Source of the DNA: Prevotellaceae bacterium UBA1720
Lineage (GTDB): Bacteria; Bacteroidota; Bacteroidia; Bacteroidales; Bacteroidaceae
Assembly: GCA_002317475.1 (NCBI GenBank)
Contig: DCIS01000068.1
Span: 1,913-24,357 of the forward strand
Direction: 5' to 3'
Length of the DNA stretch: 22,445 nt
Numbering within the stretch: position 1 is the stretch's first letter; the number at the start of each line of letters is the position of its first letter. Shown one piece after another: positions 16,103-22,445 of this stretch. Below the pieces are notes generated by a model. The model saw only the letters and a list, made by a program, of their open reading frames with translations, ran no database searches and had not been told where the DNA came from. Position numbers and translations under genes: made by a program.

Positions 16103-16570
16103 AAACTCTTGAAAATATCGCTGTGCCTGCTGCTGGTGATGGTGGCGGTAAGTGCTAATGCGGCCAAGAAAAAGGGTGGCTATCAGAAGGCCTATGTCTT
16201 CGGTTTTGCCTCTTCTTTTGTTGATTCTGTGGCCTATCTGACAGATGTTCAGGAACTGGACTCTGCCTACATCCTGCCTAATGGTTTTATCTCAGATCGT
16301 CAGTTGTATAGTCTTCAGTTGTATGGACATGTCAATGAGAAGCGTGGTGTGGAGAACCCCACTGCAGCGTTCTTCTTTGCCTTGAGTCCCAAGAAGATTG
16401 CCAAGAAGTACCAGAAGGTGAAGTCGCTGTATATCGATAATCCCAATCTGACACTGGTAATCCTGCCCAAGGATGAGTTTAGATTCCACGCTGAGGAGTA
16501 CATGGAAGTCCTGGTTACGGAGACCGCAGAGACTCCCGAACCAGAAGGCAAGAAATCCAAGAAAAAATGA
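16097..16570 (+). CDS. Small secreted protein of unknown function
   Basis: 157 residues from the ATG at 16097. The frame extends nine codons upstream, but those codons are the 7-bp repeat, and the protein starting MRKLLKISLC gives a clean signal peptide (cleavage near residue 22, SANA-AK). The mature part begins with a basic KKKGG stretch, has a mixed alpha/beta-looking middle (YVFGFASSFVDSVAYLTDVQ, then NGFISDRQLYSLQLYG) and ends in an acidic-then-basic tail (PEPEGKKSKKK). No lipobox is clear. The pattern is typical of small hypothetical periplasmic proteins next to housekeeping genes in Bacteroidales, but I cannot name a family. It ends 7 bp before the kinase-like gene, so it probably shares a transcript with it. 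Confidence 0.75.
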   Translation: MRKLLKISLCLLLVMVAVSANAAKKKGGYQKAYVFGFASSFVDSVAYLTDVQELDSAYILPNGFISDRQLYSLQLYGHVNEKRGVENPTAAFFFALSPKKIAKKYQKVKSLYIDNPNLTLVILPKDEFRFHAEEYMEVLVTETAETPEPEGKKSKKK

Positions 16571-16577
16571 TGATCAG

Positions 16578-17471
16578 ATGAGCAAGTTGATTTGTCGAGT
16601 GGCCGGACATGTGCTGGCTGTGGAGTTTTGTGATGCACATAACGATGCTTCGTTGCTGCCCTCTTTCAAACCCTTTGAACTGACGGAGGAAGAGGCTGCC
16701 AGTGCCGAGCCTACCTTGGTGGTAACGGTGAATGACAGTTTTACCTTCCAGACCCTCGGACAGGAGGTGGGACAGTTTGACTGTGGAGGTTGCAACCATG
16801 GCGTCTACCTGCTCGAGGATGGTTCGTACCAGTTTGTGGTAAGTGACTTGAAGGGAGAGGTTTGTTCGCGTATGCAGAGCAATCCTGACTTCAGCCGATG
16901 CATGGTGGCCGTAAGTGGTGAGAGTTTTAGTCAGCGCAACTATGGTCTGAATAACGCCATGATGATGGCGTATGCCTTCTGCTATGCAACCCAGGGCACC
17001 CTGCTGGTTCATGCTAGTGTGATCAGAAAGGATGGCTATGGCTACCTGATGACAGCACCCAGTGGCACCGGCAAGAGCACCCATACCCATCTGTGGTACA
17101 AGAACATCCCCGAATGTGACTTGATGAACGATGACAATCCTATCGTTCGTGTCCTGGAGAGTGGTGAGGCTATTATCTATGGTAGTCCATGGAGTGGCAA
17201 GACACCTTGCTATCGCAACATACAGGCACCCATCGGGGCATTCGTACGCATCCAGCAACGTCCCCAGAACGAGATACGCACCATGTCTCCTATTGAGGCT
17301 TTCACCACCTTGCTCCCCGCTGTGAGCAGCATGAAGTGGGACAAGCGTGTCTATAAGGGCATCTGCGAGACCGTCAGCGCCGTTGTGGGAAAGGTCAAGA
17401 TATACGAACTCGGATGTCTGCCTGATGCTGCTGCCGCACATCTTTGCTACGAGACTGTTAGGGCCGTATGA
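16578..17471 (+). CDS. HPr-kinase-like P-loop protein (serine-kinase family), peptide-modification context
   Basis: 297 residues from the ATG at 16578; upstream codons in frame lie inside the preceding gene and are not used. The C-terminal half carries the HPr kinase/PEP carboxykinase-type nucleotide site: a LLVHASVI strand (142-149), a Walker A loop APSGTGKST (160-168), an acidic LMNDDNPIV strand (182-190) and the PWSGK motif (204-208). The N-terminal half (about 1-135) has no recognised domain. It is too short and too unlike true HPrK to be the catabolite kinase, and no HPr is nearby. HprK-like proteins are known in some lasso-peptide clusters, where they phosphorylate the peptide. The S24/S26 gene overlaps its stop by 4 bp (ATGA), indicating translational coupling. 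The target is unknown. Confidence 0.8.
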   Translation: MSKLICRVAGHVLAVEFCDAHNDASLLPSFKPFELTEEEAASAEPTLVVTVNDSFTFQTLGQEVGQFDCGGCNHGVYLLEDGSYQFVVSDLKGEVCSRMQSNPDFSRCMVAVSGESFSQRNYGLNNAMMMAYAFCYATQGTLLVHASVIRKDGYGYLMTAPSGTGKSTHTHLWYKNIPECDLMNDDNPIVRVLESGEAIIYGSPWSGKTPCYRNIQAPIGAFVRIQQRPQNEIRTMSPIEAFTTLLPAVSSMKWDKRVYKGICETVSAVVGKVKIYELGCLPDAAAAHLCYETVRAV

Positions 17472-17998
17472 AGAAACTGATAAAGGGCATCCTGCGTATC
17501 CTGATGACCCCTTGGCGCAAGCGAAAGGCAAAGCGTGACGGGGTGATAGACAACACAGAGCGCAAGGAATATGCCAATGATGTGCTGCTGGCCTTGGTGG
17601 GCAAGAAGATTGCCGAGGGGCATGATGCCACCATCATTGTCAAGGGTTACAGCATGCGTCCCTTTCTGGAGCATGAGCGCGACAAGGTCATCCTGACTCA
17701 GGTAACGAAGCCTCTTCAGGTGGCTGATGCTATCCTGGCTGAGATTACTCCTGGGCATTATGTCTTGCATCGCATCATCGATATTCAGGGCAACCATATC
17801 ACGATGATGGGTGATGGCAACCTGCGTGGCGTAGAGCATTGTACCACAAGTGATGTACGAGGTCTCGTGACCCATTACATCCGTCCCAACCGCACCCTTT
17901 TGGCCAGTGATGAGAAACTGCAGCAACGCATCCGCCTCTGGCGCAAGTTGCTCCCCATCCGTCGCCTCCTATTATTAATATACAAAGCAACCATTTAG
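17468..17998 (+). CDS. S24/S26 signal-peptidase-like protein
   Basis: 176 residues. The motif KGYSMRP (59-65) carries the predicted nucleophile Ser62. The second box has His101 in VLHRII instead of the Lys of ordinary type I signal peptidases, and a GDGN motif (115-118) follows. This Ser/His/Asp layout matches the archaeal/ER-like branch of the S26 family. There is no clear N-terminal transmembrane anchor; the N-terminus is basic and amphipathic, and a short hydrophobic run (RRLLLLIY) lies at the C-terminus. It may therefore be a cytoplasmic or peripheral peptidase. ATG overlaps the kinase stop by 4 bp. Next to a kinase and a PqqD protein, a role in cleaving a peptide leader is plausible but not shown. 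Confidence 0.8.
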   Translation: MKKLIKGILRILMTPWRKRKAKRDGVIDNTERKEYANDVLLALVGKKIAEGHDATIIVKGYSMRPFLEHERDKVILTQVTKPLQVADAILAEITPGHYVLHRIIDIQGNHITMMGDGNLRGVEHCTTSDVRGLVTHYIRPNRTLLASDEKLQQRIRLWRKLLPIRRLLLLIYKATI

Positions 17999-18055
17999 TA
18001 TTGTCCTGTTCAGTTTGTGTCTGGGCAACAATCTACCAAACATAACATACCTAAT

Positions 18056-18322
18056 ATGAAGATTAAAGAAGGATTTGAGATAGTAGACCTCTGTGGCGAT
18101 CATGTAATCGTAGCAACCGGTCTGAAGAATATTGATTTCAGCAAGGTGATCAGTCTGAACGAGAGTGCCAACCTGATGTGGAATGCCGTTGTGGGCAAGG
18201 AGTTTACCGTAGAGGATATGGCCAAGGCTCTGATGGCTGAGTACGAGGTGGATGAGGCCACTGCTCTGCGCGATGCTGCCAAGATTGCTGCCAACTGGCA
18301 GGAGATTGGTCTGACGGAATAA
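18056..18322 (+). CDS. PqqD-family protein (RiPP recognition element-like)
   Basis: 88 residues from the ATG at 18056; an in-frame GTG at 18017 gives a non-homologous extension and is rejected. PqqD-type proteins bind the leader of a ribosomally made precursor and present it to modifying enzymes. Visible features fit a winged-helix RRE: an N-terminal beta hairpin (IVDLCGDHVIVAT), a core with SLNESANLMWNAVVG, and a helical C-terminus (VEDMAKALMAEYEVDEATALRDAAKIAANWQEIGLTE). It is stand-alone, 57 bp after the peptidase gene. No PqqE/radical-SAM, cyclase or obvious precursor is seen nearby, so the substrate is open. Confidence 0.85.
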   Translation: MKIKEGFEIVDLCGDHVIVATGLKNIDFSKVISLNESANLMWNAVVGKEFTVEDMAKALMAEYEVDEATALRDAAKIAANWQEIGLTE

Positions 18323-18359
18323 CAGGGCGTGACAGCTTTCCCTTAGATTTCATCCTCTG

Positions 18360-19022
18360 ATGTCTGAAGTCTTATCTCTGTTACAGCAGCTGGGGCATGC
18401 TCTGCGTATCCCGGCTTCTTTTGTAATTATCGAGTTTGTCGGCACCATGGCATTTGCCATTTCAGGTATACGTCTGGCTTCTGCCAAGCGATTTGATCTC
18501 TTTGGTGCCCTCATCGTGGGTATGGCCACGGCCATCGGTGGTGGTACCCTGCGCGATATCATGCTCGGTATCACACCTTTCTGGCTGACTAACTCCGTCT
18601 ACATCATCTGCTGTTTCATTTCCCTGCTTTGGGTCATGGTCTTCAGCAAATACATGATACGCCAGAACAATACCTGGTTTATCTTTGACTCCATTGGTCT
18701 GGCATTGTTCAATGTCATCGGCATTGAGAAGACTCTCAACATGGGTTATCCCTACTGGACGGCCATTATCATGGGGTGTATCACGGGTGCAGGAGGTGGT
18801 GTCATCCGAGATGTGTTCCTGAACGAGGTTCCCCTGATTTTCCGCAAGGAAATCTATGCTGTGGCTTGTATTCTGGGTGGTATGACCTACATCATCTGCC
18901 ACTCTTTCTTTGGTCTGAATGCGGAGTTGAATGCCCTTTTCAGCAGTCTGGTGGTGATTGTCATCCGTGTCCTTGCTGTCAAGTACCACTGGCACTTGCC
19001 TGTGCTGAAAGGTGAGGAATAA
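18360..19022 (+). CDS. TRIC-family (UPF0126/YicG-like) cation channel membrane protein
   Basis: 220 residues. Two repeated three-helix units carry the family glycine motifs GGGTLRD (about 60-66) and GAGGGVIRD (about 142-150); seven hydrophobic spans can be drawn. Bacterial TRIC proteins form trimeric potassium/cation channels in the inner membrane. The start at 18360 is the only ATG that leaves the first span intact. The gene is 37 bp after the PqqD-like gene in the same direction, so it may share its transcript, but a role in peptide modification is unlikely; neighbourhood is probably coincidental. Its stop lies 46 bp from the facing T9SS plug gene, with no convincing terminator hairpin in that gap. 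Confidence 0.9.
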   Translation: MSEVLSLLQQLGHALRIPASFVIIEFVGTMAFAISGIRLASAKRFDLFGALIVGMATAIGGGTLRDIMLGITPFWLTNSVYIICCFISLLWVMVFSKYMIRQNNTWFIFDSIGLALFNVIGIEKTLNMGYPYWTAIIMGCITGAGGGVIRDVFLNEVPLIFRKEIYAVACILGGMTYIICHSFFGLNAELNALFSSLVVIVIRVLAVKYHWHLPVLKGEE

Positions 19023-19068
19023 AGAATGGGGGGATGTGTATCTGCGGAATCGTACGTTCCACACGACA

Positions 19069-20310
19069 TTACTCGTTTGTAACTATCTTTTCTCCGACCA
19101 GTTTGTCGTATCGTCCTCCCGGTTCCTTGTAGTACACCAGGATCTGGTACTCGTTGAGGGTCTGGAAGAAATTACCATCTGTGCGAGCAGAGGTGACCTT
19201 CCCGTCTGCCTCAATCTGTAGGAAACGATAGTCGTAATAGCCTTGCTTCAGGAAGATGGCCGCCTGATATTCCCCTTCCTCCTTGTTGTATTCCATCTTG
19301 TAGGTGTCTGAAGGCCAATGGTTTACCCAGTTGCCATGCACGTAGATGGGACCACCGGGGATGGGGGGAGTCTTGAGGCGGAAGTGCACGAATACGTATT
19401 CGCTTGTTGTCTCATTGTCCTCGTTTTCACTGTTGCGCATCACGTAGGCACCGTTCTGGTCGTACTCCAGTGAATAGTGGCGTGTGGGCAGTTCCTCGAA
19501 GAGTGTGGCATGGTAGTAGGGCTCAAACCATCGGATATGGTCCACGCCCATGTTGACTCGCTGAACGTCAAGCAACTCAAACTTATGGCACTCGTTGCCT
19601 CCGGGAAAGATCAGTGCACGTTGATGATTGAATTCCAGTCCGTTGGCGTTGCGAATATTGGGTTGAACCTGGACGGTGAGGTCTGGTCGGCGATTTTGTG
19701 TCACGAAGACTTTCATATCGCGTTCGGGGTCTGTGACCCTCAGTGAACCATATCCCAGACAGATGCTGACCTGCTGATGTTGTTGCTGGAAGTCAATGTC
19801 CGTGTTGCCGTCAATGGCGGCACTCAGGCTCACCTTTCGCTCCACGATGCAGAATTCAGCCTTCAGCAGAGCTTCCTTGTCTTCATCGTCCTCGTCATAG
19901 ATAGTCACACGGTAGTTGCCTGACAGCAAAAGTCGTACATCTTCGTTGGGCAATAGCAGTTGGTAGTGGGTATAGATCTGTGTGGTATTGAAACTCTTCT
20001 CGTAATCCTCGATCAATTGGTCGTTCATTCCCTCCAGATAGTCCGACTCGAATATCTCCTCGCTTAGGCTCCAGTCTGCTTCGCAATGGTCAATGTGGTA
20101 GCGCAGACGACGATAGTCATGACTCATCTCGTCGAAGCCAATGTTGGTGCTCCATCTGCCACCCAACTCCACAATAGGAGGCAACAGTTCGTCTTCGTTC
20201 ACCACCAACTGCAGCGAATGGAAGTTTGCTGTGTCGTAGATAAGATTCTGCTGGGCATAGGACAAGATGGCTATGCAGCAAACAAGAAAGGAATACAAAA
20301 GTCTTCTCAT
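19069..20310 (-). CDS. Type IX secretion system plug protein (DUF5103 family)
   Basis: 413 residues with a signal peptide (about 1-19, cleavage before QQN). The protein matches the DUF5103 family: N-terminal GGRW-x3-IGFDEMSHDYRRLRYHIDHC region, a central YYHATLFEELPTRHYSLEYD run, and a C-terminal E-set/CBM48-like PGGPIYVHGNWVNHWP segment with a YYDYRFLQ closing. In the T9SS this protein plugs the SprA outer-membrane pore when no cargo is passing. It is the last gene of a four-gene minus-strand set, 16 bp after the DUF1460 gene. It links functionally to the three giant proteins with T9SS-like tails in the same window. Confidence 0.85.
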   Translation of the reverse strand: MRRLLYSFLVCCIAILSYAQQNLIYDTANFHSLQLVVNEDELLPPIVELGGRWSTNIGFDEMSHDYRRLRYHIDHCEADWSLSEEIFESDYLEGMNDQLIEDYEKSFNTTQIYTHYQLLLPNEDVRLLLSGNYRVTIYDEDDEDKEALLKAEFCIVERKVSLSAAIDGNTDIDFQQQHQQVSICLGYGSLRVTDPERDMKVFVTQNRRPDLTVQVQPNIRNANGLEFNHQRALIFPGGNECHKFELLDVQRVNMGVDHIRWFEPYYHATLFEELPTRHYSLEYDQNGAYVMRNSENEDNETTSEYVFVHFRLKTPPIPGGPIYVHGNWVNHWPSDTYKMEYNKEEGEYQAAIFLKQGYYDYRFLQIEADGKVTSARTDGNFFQTLNEYQILVYYKEPGGRYDKLVGEKIVTNE

Positions 20311-20326
20311 GGCTAATGGGTCTTTT

Positions 20327-21226
20327 TCACTTTATGTTCTTCATTCTGATCACTCTCACGCCCAGTTGCGAGGGGTGCTTGCCCATGTATTCGTAGAGCG
20401 TCATGGGTTCCAGTACCACCTTGTGGTGAATGCTGCTGGCATTGAGTAGGTGCAGTTTGCCATCCTTACCCCATACAGCCAGACCGAGGTGAGAGACATC
20501 CAGTCCGGCCTTCTTGGTGACGATGGCCAGGATATCACCGTCGTGTATGCATCCCAGTACATCCTTGCCCTTGTTGAGCATGCTGCGTGGTACATAGCGG
20601 ATGGTCTGTCCGCTGGCCTCCTTCTCATACTGTGTGATGAGACTCTTTTGCGACTTGTCACGCTTCAGCATGGGGTAACTGTCAGGGTGACGTGTCATAT
20701 AGTTCAAGGTAATGGTCTGCTGGGCAGTAAAGGGAGAGTAGTCCTTGGTGGCATCACCCTGGATTTCCTCGACCAGTCCCATCCCGTGGTTGCTGATGTA
20801 CCATTGCGAGAAATAGTGATTGCGTGAGGCATAGCCGTCCAGTTTGCCGTTGCGATAACGGATACGTCCCAGCCAATGGCAGAAATCGGTGAACTTCGTG
20901 CTTCCCCTCTGTGTGGTAAAACTGAGTGCCAAGACATTGTCTACCAGCGTGGCACAGTCCATCTGTGTCAGGTTGATGGCCAGTTGCTCCTTAGGATTGA
21001 ATTCCAGGGTCTTGGCAACGTATGGAAGTCCCTTCAGCTGATTGGCATAATACAAGGTCAGACAAGTACCTTGAGGCTGTTTCTTTCCCTCCCTCAACAG
21101 CTTTTCCACCGTGATGCTGTCCTGCTTGGAGTACACCGTAGCGCAACACGGCATTGCTGCCATAAATAGAATGATAATAGATGAAATGAGTTTATTCACC
21201 TTCCTCTTCTTTGTTTTGCTCCTCAA
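20327..21226 (-). CDS. DUF1460 amidase-like (NlpC/P60-fold) cell-wall enzyme
   Basis: 299 residues. A basic N-terminus and hydrophobic stretch (about 10-25) form a signal peptide; the CC pair at 27-28 lacks a good lipobox. Family marks: the putative nucleophile Cys91 in MDCATLVDNVLAL, the RNHYFSQW motif (135-142) and the catalytic His246 in DVSHLGLAVW. DUF1460 enzymes are predicted N-acetylmuramoyl-alanine amidases or gamma-D-Glu peptidases acting on peptidoglycan. The ATG at 21226 overlaps the mtgA 3' end by 35 bp; a GTG at codon 10 overlaps the mtgA stop and is an alternative start. Its position beside mtgA supports cell-wall work. Confidence 0.85.
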   Translation of the reverse strand: MRSKTKKRKVNKLISSIIILFMAAMPCCATVYSKQDSITVEKLLREGKKQPQGTCLTLYYANQLKGLPYVAKTLEFNPKEQLAINLTQMDCATLVDNVLALSFTTQRGSTKFTDFCHWLGRIRYRNGKLDGYASRNHYFSQWYISNHGMGLVEEIQGDATKDYSPFTAQQTITLNYMTRHPDSYPMLKRDKSQKSLITQYEKEASGQTIRYVPRSMLNKGKDVLGCIHDGDILAIVTKKAGLDVSHLGLAVWGKDGKLHLLNASSIHHKVVLEPMTLYEYMGKHPSQLGVRVIRMKNIK

Positions 21227-21908
21227 GGTATTCCTTCCAGAGGTGCTCGATATAGTTCATTTGTTTCAGAATCTGCCTCTGTCGCTTGTACATGTAGGCT
21301 GATGGATTCTTGCTGCTGAATTTCCGGGGATTGGGCAACGTACCGGCAATCAGTGCACACTGAGCTCGAGTCAGATTAATGGCGTCCTTGTTGAAATGCT
21401 CATGTGCCACAGCATCTACGCCATAGATGCCATCACCCATCTCGATGGAATTGAGGTATACTTCAATGATACGCTCTTTACCCCATATCTTCTCGATGAG
21501 AAAAGTGAAGTACACCTCGAACCCTTTGCGTACCCAAGTGGAGTTGGGCCACAGGAACACGTTCTTGGCTGTCTGCTGGCTGATCGTACTGGCTCCGCGA
21601 CGGCGTTTACCCTCTGCAGCCTCCTTGCGTGCCTGCTCGATGGCTTTGAGATCAAAACCATTGTGCTTGGTAAACATCTGGTCCTCGGAGGCAATGACAG
21701 CAATGGGCATGTGGGAGGACATCTCCTCCAGGGGAACCCAGTGATGACTGCATTTCACTTCGCGTCCTTCCTTCTTCATCTCAATGGCACGAATGGCCAT
21801 CAGTGGAGTGAAGTAGACGGGAACCCATCTGTAGATAAAAACAGAAAGGATTGTGCTCCCAAAGAAAAGGAGCACAATCCATAAGATTATTTTGCGAAGT
21901 ATCTTCAC
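21192..21908 (-). CDS. mtgA: Monofunctional biosynthetic peptidoglycan glycosyltransferase
   Basis: 238 residues with a GTG start 3 bp after the OmpA-like stop (TAA, three bases, GTG). It polymerises lipid II into glycan strands at the inner membrane. One N-terminal transmembrane helix (about 5-27) is followed by the GT51 domain with its motifs: IASEDQMFTKHNGFD with catalytic Glu75 (EDQ), RRGASTISQQTAKNVFLW (103-120), the WGKERIIEVYLNSIEMG motif with Glu149, and the RAQCALIAGTLPNPRKF block (181-197). No transpeptidase domain follows, so it is the monofunctional type. It lies inside the minus-strand envelope operon. Confidence 0.95.
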   Translation of the reverse strand: MKILRKIILWIVLLFFGSTILSVFIYRWVPVYFTPLMAIRAIEMKKEGREVKCSHHWVPLEEMSSHMPIAVIASEDQMFTKHNGFDLKAIEQARKEAAEGKRRRGASTISQQTAKNVFLWPNSTWVRKGFEVYFTFLIEKIWGKERIIEVYLNSIEMGDGIYGVDAVAHEHFNKDAINLTRAQCALIAGTLPNPRKFSSKNPSAYMYKRQRQILKQMNYIEHLWKEYLEEQNKEEEGE

Positions 21909-21911
21909 GAA

Positions 21912-22445
21912 TTACTTCAAGGTACCTGCGTTAGCAGCCTGGATCATCTCCTCGCTTGCGTACAGATAAACCTCTACACGGCGGCTAGCCTTCTGATTCT
22001 CCTTGCCGTTAGCATCGTAGATGAGGTAGTCGGGGTTCTCGCCGAAACCAGTAGTGGTGCGGATCTGCTTGCTTGAAACGTTGCACTTGCCAGTCAGATA
22101 GCTTGCTACAGCCTGTGCACGAGCCTGGCTCAAGGTCAGGTTGGTTGCATCAGAACCATCGCTGCTAGCGAAACCGTAGATGTTAACATCACAGTCGGTG
22201 TAAACGTTCAGTACGTTGGTAGCGAACTTAGCGAGGCTGCTCTGTGCAGCGCTCTTCAGACTGCTCTTACCAACCTCGAAGAGGATACCGTTGTCGAAGG
22301 TAACCTTTACACCCTCAAGACCGTTAGCATCGGTGAAGGTCTCTGCCTGTGCGATAGCAGCAGCAGCAGCCTTAGCCTTATCCATCTTCTTGCCAATCAA
22401 AATACCAGCAGTTGTACCAGCAGCAACACCAACACCAGCACCAAT
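21912..22445 (-). CDS. OmpA-family protein, C-terminal part (5' truncated by window)
   Basis: The frame is open to the window edge, so the real start lies outside; 177 residues are visible. A glycine-zipper-like run (IGAGVGVAAGTTAGILIGKK) is followed by the OmpA C-terminal peptidoglycan-binding domain: NGILFEVGKSSL, the NIYGFASSDG strand, the NLTLSQARAQAVASYL helix, GFGENPDYL and the closing SRRVEVYLYASEEM. Such proteins tie the outer membrane to peptidoglycan. A TTG at 22400 could be misread as a start but is an internal Leu. The stop is 3 bp before the mtgA GTG, so it heads the visible part of the envelope operon. Confidence 0.9.
   Translation of the reverse strand: MGAGVGVAAGTTAGILIGKKMDKAKAAAAAIAQAETFTDANGLEGVKVTFDNGILFEVGKSSLKSAAQSSLAKFATNVLNVYTDCDVNIYGFASSDGSDATNLTLSQARAQAVASYLTGKCNVSSKQIRTTTGFGENPDYLIYDANGKENQKASRRVEVYLYASEEMIQAANAGTLK

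Noticed and set aside
16473..16577. Longer start for the kinase-like gene
   Set aside because: The extra 35 codons lie inside the preceding gene in another frame, are Arg/Ser-rich and unlike the family; the ATG at 16578 follows the upstream stop by 7 bp.
16578..17471. Genuine HPr kinase/phosphorylase (hprK)
   Set aside because: The P-loop half is HPrK-like, but the N-terminal half lacks the HPrK-N domain pattern, no ptsH is nearby, and the context is a peptidase and PqqD.
18017..18055. GTG start for the PqqD-like gene
   Set aside because: It adds 13 non-family residues; the ATG at 18056 gives the normal size for a stand-alone PqqD protein.
19023..19068. Terminator between the convergent TRIC and plug genes
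   Set aside because: Only a 4-bp GGAA/TTCC stem without a T-tract is present; too weak to call.

Overview
The window looks like a chromosomal stretch from the Bacteroidales, most likely a Prevotellaceae member (Prevotella/Segatella type). Support: promoters fit the phylum-specific -33 TTTG / -7 TAnnTTTG pattern; the primary sigma factor is the short 286-residue Bacteroidetes form without region 1.1; a type IX secretion (T9SS) plug protein is encoded; and three giant secreted proteins end in a C-terminal tail of the kind Prevotella uses for T9SS sorting (GLYI-x-NG-x-x-VLVK). This placement is by family recognition only; no database was searched.

Layout. 1-417 is the 3' end of rny (RNase Y), closed by a terminator whose T-tract overlaps the next promoter. 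579-4319 (+) encodes the first giant modular secreted protein. 4449-4845 is the RNase P RNA gene rnpB, followed by a 44-residue membrane microprotein (4894-5028) and an array of 10-bp CCTAGG repeats. Two further giant secreted paralogs lie in tandem on the minus strand (5261-8941 and 9276-12788), with a fossil copy of a gene 3' end beyond the second. A 736-bp divergent spacer (12789-13524) holds a promoter, nested inverted repeats and an 11-bp-phased GTAC array. Then come a HtrA/DegP protease (13525-14994), a second CCTAGG array, and rpoD (15195-16055).

After rpoD, a plus-strand set encodes a small secreted protein (16097-16570), an HPr-kinase-like P-loop protein (16578-17471), an S24/S26 signal-peptidase-like protein (17468-17998), a PqqD/RRE-like protein (18056-18322) and a TRIC-family channel (18360-19022). 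The kinase, peptidase and PqqD trio resembles the tailoring part of a ribosomal peptide (RiPP) pathway, but no precursor, cyclase or radical-SAM enzyme is visible. Facing it is a minus-strand cell-envelope operon: OmpA-like protein (truncated at the window edge), mtgA, a DUF1460 amidase-like enzyme and the T9SS plug protein.

Functional reading. The window is dominated by envelope and export functions: a T9SS component, three likely T9SS cargo proteins, a periplasmic protease and peptidoglycan enzymes, next to housekeeping genes (rny, rnpB, rpoD). The least explained parts are the four short-period intergenic repeat arrays (two 10-bp, one 11-bp, one 7-bp), the kinase/peptidase/PqqD trio, and the modular paralog family.
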